Below are positions 35,770 to 44,494 of a stretch of 64,000 nucleotides of DNA, piece by piece. This stretch comes from Desulfosarcina ovata subsp. ovata. Its GTDB lineage: Bacteria > Desulfobacterota > Desulfobacteria > Desulfobacterales > Desulfosarcinaceae. Position 1 is the stretch's first letter; every line of letters begins with the position of its first letter. Made by a program: the position numbers and the translations under genes. A model generated the notes under the pieces. It saw only the letters and a list, made by a program, of their open reading frames with translations, ran no database searches and was not told the DNA's origin. The stretch is from contig NZ_AP021879.1 of assembly GCF_009689005.1 (NCBI RefSeq), forward strand, positions 62,001 through 126,000. The letters are read 5' to 3'.

Positions 35770-35778
35770 GCGTCCATT
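35770..35778. repeat. Right 9 bp target-site duplication of the IS
   Basis: GCGTCCATT follows the right end of the element and matches 33302-33310 exactly. Confidence 0.9.
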
Positions 35779-36065
35779 TCAAAGATCAAATCGGGGGCGA
35801 GTTGGCTCATGGCATAAGCCATTCCGCGTTTATAGGCTTCTCCCAACCCTTTTTTTTCTCCAGTGACGAGATGGAGATTGGGGTGTTTGCCCATCATGTC
35901 ACGAACTTTGTCCTGAGTGCCGTCAGGGGAATCGTCATCGACGACCAGTACATGAAGCTCGTGACTGTCGATTTTTTCCGACTGAGCAAAAATTGCACTG
36001 ACAACCCAGCGGATATTTTCTGCTTCATTGTAGGTTGGTAGTATGATACAAGTTGTCGGACGCAT
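35770..36065 (-). pseudogene. GT2-GtrA polyprenyl-phosphate sugar transferase, 5' part (split by IS)
   Basis: This is the N-terminal portion of the split gene. From ATG 36065 (MRPTTCIILPTYNEAENI, after AAGG) it encodes the start of a GT2 fold with VLVVDDDSPDGTQ and EKKGLGEAYKRGM, and ends at LIFEMDA where the element begins. The frame then reads on about 22 codons into the insertion sequence and stops. The ORF could open 23 codons earlier, but the upstream residues do not resemble the family. It is divergent from the plus-strand gene at 36138 (72 bp apart). Confidence 0.88.
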
Positions 36066-36137
36066 GTGTGCCTTATCATTATGATGGTTATAAACAGTCT
36101 TCAGATGTAAGTATCCGATTTTCGAAAATTTCAATAG

Positions 36138-37871
36138 ATGCGATTTGCCCCGAAAGCAAGCAATAATAAGTGTCTTTTCAGATTGTTATTGACACTCCTC
36201 CTCTTGCAGACAGCATTAATCGGATTAATGTCAACAGTGCCCCCTGTAAGTCGGGATGCCCTAACCCATCACCTCGCCGTTCCGAAAATGTGGATCGAGA
36301 AAGGCATCTTTAAGGAGTTGCCATCTATCCCGTTTTCCTATTACCCCATGAATCTTGATCTGCTATACATGGTTCCTTTATATTTTGGAAACGACATTGT
36401 TCCCAAATACATCCATTTCGCCTTTGCCCTCTTTACGGCGATACTGATCTATACCCATGTAAAACGGCGCTTAGATCGGACATATGGATTGCTAGGCGCC
36501 CTCTTTTTCCTCTCAATTCCCGTTATCGTCAAATTATCCACGACGGTATACGTCGATTTGGGCCTAATCTTCTTTTCGGCAGGAGCCTTGTTTTCCTTGA
36601 TCGGTTGGATCGAAAACGATTGCAGGATTCGATATTTGATCTTGTCGGCCTTGTCTTGCGGGCTTGCCATGGGGACTAAATACAACGGCTTGATCGTTTT
36701 TATTCTTTTGTCCTGCTTTGTTCCCGTATTGTATGTAAGAAGGGCGAACGAGGAGGCATTAAATGGAAAACAACCCGTCAACCAGTTCAAGGCGTTGGGT
36801 TTTGGCATCGTGTTTGCGGTCGGTTCTCTTTTGGTGTTTTCTCCGTGGATGATAAGAAATTGGTATATGACGGGAAATCCGATTTATCCATTATACAAAA
36901 ATGTTTTTTCCAACGCTGCCGAAACACAAGAAAAGTATGTGGCTGAGAATGAAGGGGGCGGGGCGCCTGAAAAAGAAAAGAAGCAGTACGCCAATAGCGA
37001 TTGGACTCATTTTTCTGTCCGGAAGGCTGTCTATGGAGAGTCTTTATGGCAAATTGTCCTGATTCCCATTCGCATATTTTTTGAAGGCGTCGATGACAAT
37101 CCCAAACATTTTGACGGTCGATTAAATCCATTTCTACTGATTTTACCATTGCTACTGATATGGGGCGGCAAAAAACAAGGCAACGGCCGCCGGTTTGAAT
37201 CCAAAATCTTGTCGTTATTTTCCATCGCCTATCTGTTGTTCGTGTTTTTCAAAATCGATATGCGCATTCGCTGGATCGGTCCGATCATACCACCCTTGGT
37301 GGTTCTTTGCATGTATTCCCTTGCCAACCTGCGACGTTTGGGAGAATCATACGCAGTAAAGTGGAAGGCATCACTTCTCATGGGATTTGCGAGTGTATTT
37401 ATTATTGCCATGCTCGCTTGGAATGCGCAGTATGTCCACGCACTTTACCGAAAAATCGATCCTGAGCCTTATATTGCCGGAGAAGTTTCCCGTGAAGACT
37501 ATATTACACGGTTCCGGCCGGAGTATGAACTTATTCGATATATTAACAGCCAACTCCACGAAAATTCAATTATTCTTTGCTTATTTATCGGAGACCGTAT
37601 TTACTATTTTGACCGACAGATTTATTGGGATCCCAAAATTTTATCCGAAGCGGTGAACGACGCCGATTCCATTGATCAAATTGGTGCAAATCTAAGCAAT
37701 TTGGGGATAACGCATTTATTAGTACGCTTCGATCTGACGCAATCCTGGATCAAAAGGACCTTCGACCATGAGAATGAAGCACTTTTAAGAACCTATTTCC
37801 AAAGACGTGCAACTCAAATCGGCAAACATGGTGGCTATGGATTGTTTGCGTTGAACGCAACGAAAAAATGA
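36138..37871 (+). CDS. GT-C-type membrane glycosyltransferase
   Basis: This 577-residue protein has about twelve TM segments in the first 430 residues and a soluble C-terminal part. The first outside loop, VPPVSRDALTHHLAVPKMWIE, holds the acidic residue and histidines usual for GT-C enzymes of the ArnT/PMT group. YYPMNLDLLYMVPLYFGND and GLAMGTKYNGLIVFI follow. It likely uses a polyprenyl-phosphate sugar at the outer face of the inner membrane. It stands 27 bp before a GT2 polyprenyl-phosphate sugar synthase, its natural donor maker. Confidence 0.7.
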   Translation: MRFAPKASNNKCLFRLLLTLLLLQTALIGLMSTVPPVSRDALTHHLAVPKMWIEKGIFKELPSIPFSYYPMNLDLLYMVPLYFGNDIVPKYIHFAFALFTAILIYTHVKRRLDRTYGLLGALFFLSIPVIVKLSTTVYVDLGLIFFSAGALFSLIGWIENDCRIRYLILSALSCGLAMGTKYNGLIVFILLSCFVPVLYVRRANEEALNGKQPVNQFKALGFGIVFAVGSLLVFSPWMIRNWYMTGNPIYPLYKNVFSNAAETQEKYVAENEGGGAPEKEKKQYANSDWTHFSVRKAVYGESLWQIVLIPIRIFFEGVDDNPKHFDGRLNPFLLILPLLLIWGGKKQGNGRRFESKILSLFSIAYLLFVFFKIDMRIRWIGPIIPPLVVLCMYSLANLRRLGESYAVKWKASLLMGFASVFIIAMLAWNAQYVHALYRKIDPEPYIAGEVSREDYITRFRPEYELIRYINSQLHENSIILCLFIGDRIYYFDRQIYWDPKILSEAVNDADSIDQIGANLSNLGITHLLVRFDLTQSWIKRTFDHENEALLRTYFQRRATQIGKHGGYGLFALNATKK

Positions 37872-37898
37872 GATCAACGGAATCGATAAAAAGGTTTT

Positions 37899-38810
37899 AT
37901 GATGGAAAAGATAGTGCCCCCCGAAGTCAGCCTCATTATTCCCGTGTATAATGAGGCCGATAATATTGGATCGCTCCTGCTTGAAATAAAGGAAAGATAT
38001 CCTGGATTCGAATTGATTGTCGTTAACGATGGTTCCACCGACGATACGGTGCAAGTGGCAAATAAATCGGGTGCAACTGTTTATTCCCACCCTTATAACA
38101 TCGGTAATGGGGCTGCCGTTAAAACGGGGATTCGTGTCGCAACGGGAAAAATTTTGCTTTTTATGGATGCCGATGGGCAACATCGTCCGGAGGATATCGG
38201 CCGAATTTTATCTTTTTTCCCGGACTATGATATGGTTGTTGGATCAAGAGATAGCAAGGGGCAGGCATCTTTCCCTCGTGCGATTGGCAACAAAGTTTAT
38301 AATTGGCTCGCGTCATACGTTACAAAATTTAATGTGAAGGATCTTACATCAGGATTCCGCGCGATTAAATCGGACATTGCAAGAAGCTATATTTATCTTC
38401 TTCCCAATACTTACTCATATCCGACAACGATTAGCTTAGGCGTGCTGCGGGATGGCCGGAGCGTCAAATACCTGCCGATCAAAGCACAAAAGCGGACTTC
38501 TGGCAAGAGCAGGATCAGTGTGGTTAAAGACGGAGTACGATTTTTTATGATAATCATAAGAATTTGTACATTATACTCGCCCCTGAGAGTTTTTTTGCCT
38601 GTCAGTTTTATCATGTTTATGCTGGGAGTTGTCCGTTACCTTTACTCCTTTGTCACAGAGGGGCGTTTTACCAACATGAGCGCATTGTTATTCATCTCTA
38701 GCGTGATCATCTTCATGATGGGGATGGTATCGGAACAGATTTGTCAAATGCGGTTTGAACGCCGGGTTGCCGATCGGCCCGTTACCAGGTATAAAGACGG
38801 GAATGAGTAG
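37899..38810 (+). CDS. GT2 polyprenyl-phosphate sugar synthase (DPM-like)
   Basis: The 303 residues divide into a GT2 domain (about 8-230) with VSLIIPVYNEADNIG, IVVNDGSTDDT, NIGNGAAVKTGI, FMDADGQHRPED (catalytic DAD), VVGSRDSKG and LTSGFRAIK, then two TM segments (about 232-285). This is the layout of enzymes that move sugar from a nucleotide onto polyprenyl phosphate at the inner face of the membrane. It lies directly downstream of a GT-C gene and is its likely donor supplier. The sugar is not readable from the sequence. It converges on the minus-strand cluster with an 8 bp gap. Confidence 0.85.
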   Translation: MMEKIVPPEVSLIIPVYNEADNIGSLLLEIKERYPGFELIVVNDGSTDDTVQVANKSGATVYSHPYNIGNGAAVKTGIRVATGKILLFMDADGQHRPEDIGRILSFFPDYDMVVGSRDSKGQASFPRAIGNKVYNWLASYVTKFNVKDLTSGFRAIKSDIARSYIYLLPNTYSYPTTISLGVLRDGRSVKYLPIKAQKRTSGKSRISVVKDGVRFFMIIIRICTLYSPLRVFLPVSFIMFMLGVVRYLYSFVTEGRFTNMSALLFISSVIIFMMGMVSEQICQMRFERRVADRPVTRYKDGNE

Positions 38811-38818
38811 GTGCTGAA

Positions 38819-39982
38819 TTAACCCTTGCGGATACAATGCAGATGGTCAAGGAAATCGGCACCGATGCATTTCAATGAAAACATGTGCCGGCCCGTTTGC
38901 CTAGCCCCCGCTGCTAAATGGTTTCGCAGGGTTGGGGATCTTTCCAATTCACGAATGGCTTCGGCTAGTGCCTGTGGGCTGCCCGAAGGGACGAGACAGG
39001 CATTTTCGCCATGTGAAAAAACTTCCCGGATGGCGGGAGAGTCAACTGTTATAAAAGGCACCCCGGCAGCACAGATATCGAATACCTTGGAAGGGATAAC
39101 TCTGTTCGTTTTTGAGGTCGTTCCAAATATTCCCAGAGATAAGTCGTGTGAACGAATAAAGGGACCCAATTGTTCAGTTGATATCCAATCGATGAATTCA
39201 ACGTTTTGGAGTCCCCATTTATTGGCCAGAAGCTCCATCGGAGGCCGCAATTGGCCGGTTCCCACAAGAATAAACCGTATGTGTGGTATATCGGCAAGAA
39301 TGCGGGCAGCCTCGAGAATAACATCAATGCCGTGAAGAGGAATGTAAGTACCGACAAAGAGAACACTGAAGGTTTTTTGTTTAGCGACCTGGTATGGTTC
39401 GGCCTGCTGAGCGATGGTTGCGCCAACGAAGACTCGCGCCACCTTTGCAGGATCGACCGCAAAGGTCTCAATCAGATAATTACCGTGGGTATCGGTATCG
39501 ATCAAGTTCAAATCAGCCAGACGGCAACATGATCGTTCAAACCGATACAGCAGCCGCCCGAAGAAGCTGCCTGAAACGATTAATTCCCTGTCCGCAACCA
39601 GTGCTTCACACAGGGGGATAAAAACATCGTAGACGAGCGTCGAATTCCTCCTAAAAAGTCGGTGAAGAATCCATGCCAAATGTACGTGAAAATATCCTGG
39701 ATGCCCCACGATGATGACATCCGCCTGCGGCAGTCTGATGAATTTCCACGCTAGGCAGACAAAACTGGTCAACAGCTTGAAAAAAAAAAGAAGCGCTTGC
39801 AGAGGTTCCTTTACCACGCTCATCCGCTTGAGAAATGAACCCGCGAGTTCGAAATGCGCTTCAATAACATCCACACCATTGCGGCGCAAGGCACGCATCA
39901 AATTATTATTTCTTGGATATTCGACGCCTTTGGAGTAAATGCCAAAATAAACAACTTTCAAAATCAACCCTTTTTCCCGCAT
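38819..39982 (-). CDS. Glycosyltransferase family 4-like
   Basis: This 387-residue protein has the GT-B fold. The N-terminal half has a hydrophobic stretch (about 65-85) and a mitochondrial-type LVYDVFIPLCEALV stretch. The C-terminal half has FSVLFVGTYIPLHGIDVILEA, RFILVGTGQ and the nucleotide-sugar region IPSKVFDICAAGVPFITVDSPAIRE, where the usual ExxxxxxxE is weakened. It probably adds one sugar of the repeat unit at the cytoplasmic face. It is the last gene of the long minus-strand cluster and starts immediately next to the stop of the preceding gene. Confidence 0.8.
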   Translation of the reverse strand: MREKGLILKVVYFGIYSKGVEYPRNNNLMRALRRNGVDVIEAHFELAGSFLKRMSVVKEPLQALLFFFKLLTSFVCLAWKFIRLPQADVIIVGHPGYFHVHLAWILHRLFRRNSTLVYDVFIPLCEALVADRELIVSGSFFGRLLYRFERSCCRLADLNLIDTDTHGNYLIETFAVDPAKVARVFVGATIAQQAEPYQVAKQKTFSVLFVGTYIPLHGIDVILEAARILADIPHIRFILVGTGQLRPPMELLANKWGLQNVEFIDWISTEQLGPFIRSHDLSLGIFGTTSKTNRVIPSKVFDICAAGVPFITVDSPAIREVFSHGENACLVPSGSPQALAEAIRELERSPTLRNHLAAGARQTGRHMFSLKCIGADFLDHLHCIRKG

Positions 39983-41170
39983 TTATAAGGCAAAATGCCT
40001 TGCTGTGCGCTTTTTTTGCGCCATGACCCTCTCATAAAAAGAAAACGTTTGCCGCATCATGACCGCCTGACTGAAATTGTAAAGGACCCAATCCCGGGAT
40101 CGTTTTTTTAATGAATTTCTTAGCGATTCGTCTGACAGCAGCAAATCAATTTTTTCAGCCAATATTCCGGGGTTCTGAGGCGGGATCACAAGCCCGCAGT
40201 TTCCGACAACTTCGGGAATGGCGCCGGCATTGGTACTGATAACCGGCGTGCCGCATGCCATGGATTCTACTAATGGGAATCCAAAGCCTTCAAGAAGCGA
40301 TGGTAAAACAAATATATCCGCCAGCGAATAGAGCGCCGGCATCTGCGCATCATCTACATATCCTGCCTCGATAACCTTGTCCACGTTCCTACCCAGGCGA
40401 TGCAAAAAGGACTGCCTATACCCTTTTTCCCATTTCCCGGCCAGAACGAGTTTGACGTTGTCGGTTTTCAAACGCCGCAACGCGGCAGCCAAATCTTCGA
40501 GGCCTTTTCTGGGGGTTGAAAAACCAACATACAGCAAGACCTTTTCATTTGTCAGACCCAATGCCTTGCGCTGGCGCCCGGCATCAACCGGTTTGAAAAA
40601 ATCAGTATCGATGCCGGAGTAAACCACGTCAATACGTTTCGGGTCGACGCGATAATTCTGGATGAACTCGTTTCGGGTGGCATGGCTGATGGCAAGGCAT
40701 GCCTCAGCTTTTCCAAGGGCCAGCGTTTCCAATATTTTCGATACCTTGTAGTAGGGATAGCGTTGAATCAAATTCCATAAAGAAGAATGGTAGGGAATTC
40801 CCTTTTTCCCTTTAAGGCGTTGATTAAAGGATTGGTGTAGCGTTGCCACAAATCCCTTGGGTGCGGCGTATCCCAGGTGGCCGTCCAGAAAATGGATGAT
40901 ATCGAAATTTTTACGACCTGCCTGCCTTTTTATAAATTGACCGGCGATATAACCGAAAGCAATCCACTGGGAGGGGTCGTGATGGGGAACGGGCAAACGG
41001 ACCACTCGAATATTGTCGATGTATTCGATTCCCGACAGTCCCGGGGGGCGTGCGGTAATCACAGTCACATTATTACCATCGGCCAGGCCGCGTGCAATCT
41101 TTTCCGCATAGACGGTCTGGCCTGAACCGCGCACTGGTATAAAATCATGGTTGACTAGACAGATATTCAA
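39983..41170 (-). CDS. Glycosyltransferase family 4
   Basis: This 395-residue GT-B enzyme shows NHDFIPVRGSGQTVYAEKIA at the N-terminus (the acceptor-side glycine loop), VLLYVGFSTPRKGLEDLAAAL, KLVLAGKWEKG, and the donor-site motif PSLLEGFGFPLVESMACGTPV (E..G.P..E). It is of the mannosyltransferase-like GT4 type. Start is a TTG at 41170, just after the previous stop. It is cytoplasmic or membrane-associated, and part of the O-antigen/exopolysaccharide assembly set. Confidence 0.87.
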   Translation of the reverse strand: MNICLVNHDFIPVRGSGQTVYAEKIARGLADGNNVTVITARPPGLSGIEYIDNIRVVRLPVPHHDPSQWIAFGYIAGQFIKRQAGRKNFDIIHFLDGHLGYAAPKGFVATLHQSFNQRLKGKKGIPYHSSLWNLIQRYPYYKVSKILETLALGKAEACLAISHATRNEFIQNYRVDPKRIDVVYSGIDTDFFKPVDAGRQRKALGLTNEKVLLYVGFSTPRKGLEDLAAALRRLKTDNVKLVLAGKWEKGYRQSFLHRLGRNVDKVIEAGYVDDAQMPALYSLADIFVLPSLLEGFGFPLVESMACGTPVISTNAGAIPEVVGNCGLVIPPQNPGILAEKIDLLLSDESLRNSLKKRSRDWVLYNFSQAVMMRQTFSFYERVMAQKKRTARHFAL

Positions 41171-41174
41171 TGGG

Positions 41175-42356
41175 TTACCCGAAACTTTGGTCCAGTATGG
41201 TTTCCAGCTTGTGTGCGTAGGCCGTTTTATTGTGAAATGTGAGGTACGCGGTTCTCATCTCCCGGAGTTTTCTTCTGACAGGTTCGTTATGATGAAGGTC
41301 AATCAGGAGATCGATAAGACCCGGCGCATGCCAGTCGACAGCGAGTTCGGTCAGATGGTGCCCGGCCAGTTCGGAGGCCATCCAAGTTCCTTTTGAAACC
41401 ACTGGCATTCTTCCGGCGATGATGCATTCCACAAAAACACCGGATGTCCGCATGGAATGGATGGCAGGGTTGTACGGCAATAGAACGATGTCACATTTGC
41501 CGAACATGGAAAGATATTGCTCCTGCGTCAATACAGCGCCTATTTTTTTCAGGTTTACCCCACCCGGGACGGGTTCCAGATCGCATTTTTCACTGACGAC
41601 AAACAAAAGTTTATTGGCGTTTTCAGAAATTGTATGGGCTATTTTACTTATGATCGCGACATTATAGAGGATGGCATGTTGCTGTCCGGCCATCCAGCAG
41701 GTTATCGTATCCTGCCTAGGTGGATCAGATTGACCGGTAGGAATGTCGGTATGCGGTATGGGCATGACCGTTATGGGGTGCCTGAAATATGTAGCGTACC
41801 ATTTGGCAAACAACTCAGTATCGGACAGGAGTTTGAACCTGCCGGGGGGTAAAAGGTGTTTAATGATTTTTTGCAAACCTGCTTCCAGAAGCCCCCTGAA
41901 TTTATTAAAACCGGAGAATGAGTGCTCACCACGGCAGAGGAACCATACGGCAAGATTGTTTTTTGCAATTGCGGTGAAGGCGATGGTGAATGCAATCAGC
42001 GAGAAGGGGTTAATGGATTCGATGAAGATGATGGTTCTTTTATGGTCAACGTTGGTGGTTAAAAAACGGTAAAAGGGAAGAATGGAGACAAATGCGAGCT
42101 TGAGGAAGCTGAGAATGGCTTTCTTGGAAGTCCTGGCAGGTGGCATGGGAAGGCAGCGAAGCCATCCGTCAGGAAACATGGTAGAAGCTGCGAGGTGCGG
42201 AACCGCAATTCTATAGGCCCACCCCATTGATTCGACGGCCTCCTGGACTGTCGCATTGTAGATATGATGGTGCCCTTCTCCGATTTTGGTTAAATTGGGA
42301 GCGAGAGTGATAAAAAGAGGGCTGATTGTTTTTTTATGCGGCTTGTTGAGTTGCAT
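41175..42356 (-). CDS. Glycosyltransferase, GT-B fold
   Basis: This 393-residue protein begins PLFITLAPNLTKIGEGHHHI, a loop for binding acceptor, and has a hydrophobic segment near 85-130. The C-terminal half has CDIVLLPYNPAIHSMRTSGV and FVECIIAGRMPVVSKGTWMA, in the place of the GT4 donor-binding motif (an E within FVECI). It is divergent from standard GT4 enzymes. It lies one base before the SDR epimerase stop and is in the same operon. The linkage formed is unknown. Confidence 0.75.
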   Translation of the reverse strand: MQLNKPHKKTISPLFITLAPNLTKIGEGHHHIYNATVQEAVESMGWAYRIAVPHLAASTMFPDGWLRCLPMPPARTSKKAILSFLKLAFVSILPFYRFLTTNVDHKRTIIFIESINPFSLIAFTIAFTAIAKNNLAVWFLCRGEHSFSGFNKFRGLLEAGLQKIIKHLLPPGRFKLLSDTELFAKWYATYFRHPITVMPIPHTDIPTGQSDPPRQDTITCWMAGQQHAILYNVAIISKIAHTISENANKLLFVVSEKCDLEPVPGGVNLKKIGAVLTQEQYLSMFGKCDIVLLPYNPAIHSMRTSGVFVECIIAGRMPVVSKGTWMASELAGHHLTELAVDWHAPGLIDLLIDLHHNEPVRRKLREMRTAYLTFHNKTAYAHKLETILDQSFG

Positions 42357-43274
42357 TTATAGGAGCGCGGCCTGATTTTGCCTGAACCATTGGATCGTTT
42401 TTTCTAATCCGATGTCGAGGTCGGTCATATTCGGGTTAGGTATATAATGAAGCAGTTTATCAATTGCAAGACATTTGGACTTCGCACCGACATACCGTTC
42501 CGTGTCAAAAACAATTTTATCAAAATCGTATTCGACTATTTCACATATTCGCCGTGCGAAGTGTCGAATCGAATATTCCTTGCCGCTGCCGATGTTGATA
42601 ATGTCATTCTCGCAGCAGTCATTCAACCGAAGCATTATATCGACGAAGTCTTCGATATAGACGAGCTCGCGCCTTTGCCTACCGTCGCCCCAGAGAATGA
42701 CCGGTTTTCCATAGAGCTTCCCGCGAATAATTTTCCGAATCAGATCGAAAATAAAATGCATTTGGCGTCCATCCGTGTGATAACCGGGACCGTACAATGT
42801 TGATGGTATGACACAAAGGTATCTCAGGTGGTATTGCCGATTCAAAGCAATGAGCCCGGCGTAGAGCATCCGCTTGGTCATGGCATAAGAAAATAGGCTA
42901 TCAATCGGTTGTCCGGACAGATAGTTTTCCTCCTTAAGCCGTCTATCGGTAGAATAGGAGCAGCTTGTCCCCATGGCAATCAATTTCGCCTGGGGTTGGC
43001 AGGCCTGCCACCATGTCAGCAAATGGGTATTTATTTTTTGGTTGATGATCCATTGTTCACCGGGATGCCGCAGACAAAAATCCCCGGCCTGGGTCCAAGC
43101 TGCGAGATGAAAAATCAAGTCGTATTTATCGTGTCCCAGATTAAAAATGGCTCTTTCATCGGTCAGGTCACAATTTGTTGAATTGAGACCTAAAATATCA
43201 TGGCCCTTGTCCTCGAGTTTGTTGCAAAGAAAGGTTCCCAAGAAACCGGACGCTCCGGTAACCAGTATTTTCAT
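42357..43274 (-). CDS. NAD(P)-dependent sugar epimerase/reductase (GDP-fucose-synthase-like)
   Basis: This 305-residue extended SDR has the cofactor loop GASGFLGTFLCNKL, IFHLAAWTQAGDF, catalytic S/Y/K in GTSCSY and SYAMTKRML (YxxxK), PSTLYGPGYH, and RRELVYIEDFVDIM. Its resemblance to GDP-L-fucose synthase and related epimerase-reductases is moderate. It could finish a deoxysugar, or a modified heptose made with HddA/HddC. It overlaps the methyltransferase gene by 4 bp (ATGA). Confidence 0.8.
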   Translation of the reverse strand: MKILVTGASGFLGTFLCNKLEDKGHDILGLNSTNCDLTDERAIFNLGHDKYDLIFHLAAWTQAGDFCLRHPGEQWIINQKINTHLLTWWQACQPQAKLIAMGTSCSYSTDRRLKEENYLSGQPIDSLFSYAMTKRMLYAGLIALNRQYHLRYLCVIPSTLYGPGYHTDGRQMHFIFDLIRKIIRGKLYGKPVILWGDGRQRRELVYIEDFVDIMLRLNDCCENDIINIGSGKEYSIRHFARRICEIVEYDFDKIVFDTERYVGAKSKCLAIDKLLHYIPNPNMTDLDIGLEKTIQWFRQNQAALL

Positions 43275-44479
43275 TCGTCCGTCTCCACGGGATCGACGGG
43301 AAAGTAGAATTCGATCCCCTTGTCCAGAAGGTGTTGGTTGTTTTTCAGAATTTCCTTTTTAAAATTCCATGCCAGCACGAAGTAGATGTCGGGCAATTGC
43401 TTCAATTCTTTTTCGATGGCGATGGGGATATGCATACCGGGCGAATAGAGTCCCCGCCTGAGTTCATTTTTTTCCACAAGATAATCAAAATATTGGGTTC
43501 CGGTTCCGAAATAATTGAGCATGGTGTTGCCTTTCACAGGGGCTCCGAAACCGTATATGGTTTTCTTTTTGGCTTTTTGGGCATTTAAATAATCGAGTGT
43601 AATGCGTTTTTTCTCGGCGATTTTTTTGAAGAATTCCTGATAGGTGGAAAATTCATTGGAATCCTCTTCGATTTCCCGCTGACGCAACTTTATCAATCGT
43701 TCCGTTGGGGAGCGGCGACCCGCATGCGTCACGAATCCGATGACCGATCCGCCATGAATCGGTGATACATATGCATCAAACATGGAGAGACCATGGCGGT
43801 TCAGCAGTACATCGATAGTATTCAAATTATAGTAAAGCAAATGCTCATGGTAAATCTGATCAAAAGCCAGGTTCTCGACGATACGTTTCATATACAAAAA
43901 TTGAACGACAAAGACGCCGTTCGAGTCGAGGAGTTCCTTAATGCCCCTGGTGACGGAATGCAGTTCCTCGAGATGGAAAAAAACGCCGGCTGCATTGATG
44001 ACCTTGAATGTCTGGTTTATCTCCTGGGCCAGGGGAAAATTGAAAAACGCATTGATGGTTTCCACCCCGGTATCGTTTGCGATCCGGGCGATGGTCGTGG
44101 ATGATTCTACACCCAATACCCGGTAACCCAACTTTTGAAAATGTTTTAACTGAGTCCCATCGTTTGAACCGATGTCCAGTGCGGATTTTTCTTTTTCGTT
44201 TTTAAAAAAGACGGCATCGACCGATTTGGCGACTTTCTGAAAGTGATCACTCAGTGACTTGGTAATACCCGAAAGATAGGTATGGTTGCCGAACATGATT
44301 TCTTTTTTAACCGTGTGATCGAGCTGGACAGTTTTACAGTCGGCACAGTGCATGACACGCAGCGGATAAAAGGATTCTGTTCCTATTTCCTCCCTTTTCA
44401 AGAAATTATTCGCCCAAGGCTGCGCGTTGAGATCAATTGCAAGGCTCAGACGACTGGAATTGCAGATTCGGCATTTCAT
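43271..44479 (-). CDS. SAM-dependent sugar C-methyltransferase-like protein
   Basis: The 402 residues divide into an N-terminal zinc-binding domain (CRICNSS and HCADCKTVQ, four cysteines), a central class I SAM-binding domain (LDIGSNDGTQLKHF, with an acidic residue in VLGVESS), and a C-terminal domain with GGSVIGFVTHAG, IYGFGAPVKGNTMLNYF and VLAWNF. This three-part plan is that of NDP-hexose C-methyltransferases such as TylC3. It likely methylates a carbon of a nucleotide-linked keto sugar made by the neighbouring SDRs. Overlap with the SDR gene is 4 bp. Confidence 0.87.
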   Translation of the reverse strand: MKCRICNSSRLSLAIDLNAQPWANNFLKREEIGTESFYPLRVMHCADCKTVQLDHTVKKEIMFGNHTYLSGITKSLSDHFQKVAKSVDAVFFKNEKEKSALDIGSNDGTQLKHFQKLGYRVLGVESSTTIARIANDTGVETINAFFNFPLAQEINQTFKVINAAGVFFHLEELHSVTRGIKELLDSNGVFVVQFLYMKRIVENLAFDQIYHEHLLYYNLNTIDVLLNRHGLSMFDAYVSPIHGGSVIGFVTHAGRRSPTERLIKLRQREIEEDSNEFSTYQEFFKKIAEKKRITLDYLNAQKAKKKTIYGFGAPVKGNTMLNYFGTGTQYFDYLVEKNELRRGLYSPGMHIPIAIEKELKQLPDIYFVLAWNFKKEILKNNQHLLDKGIEFYFPVDPVETDE

Positions 44480-44494
44480 GATGCACGCTCCAAA

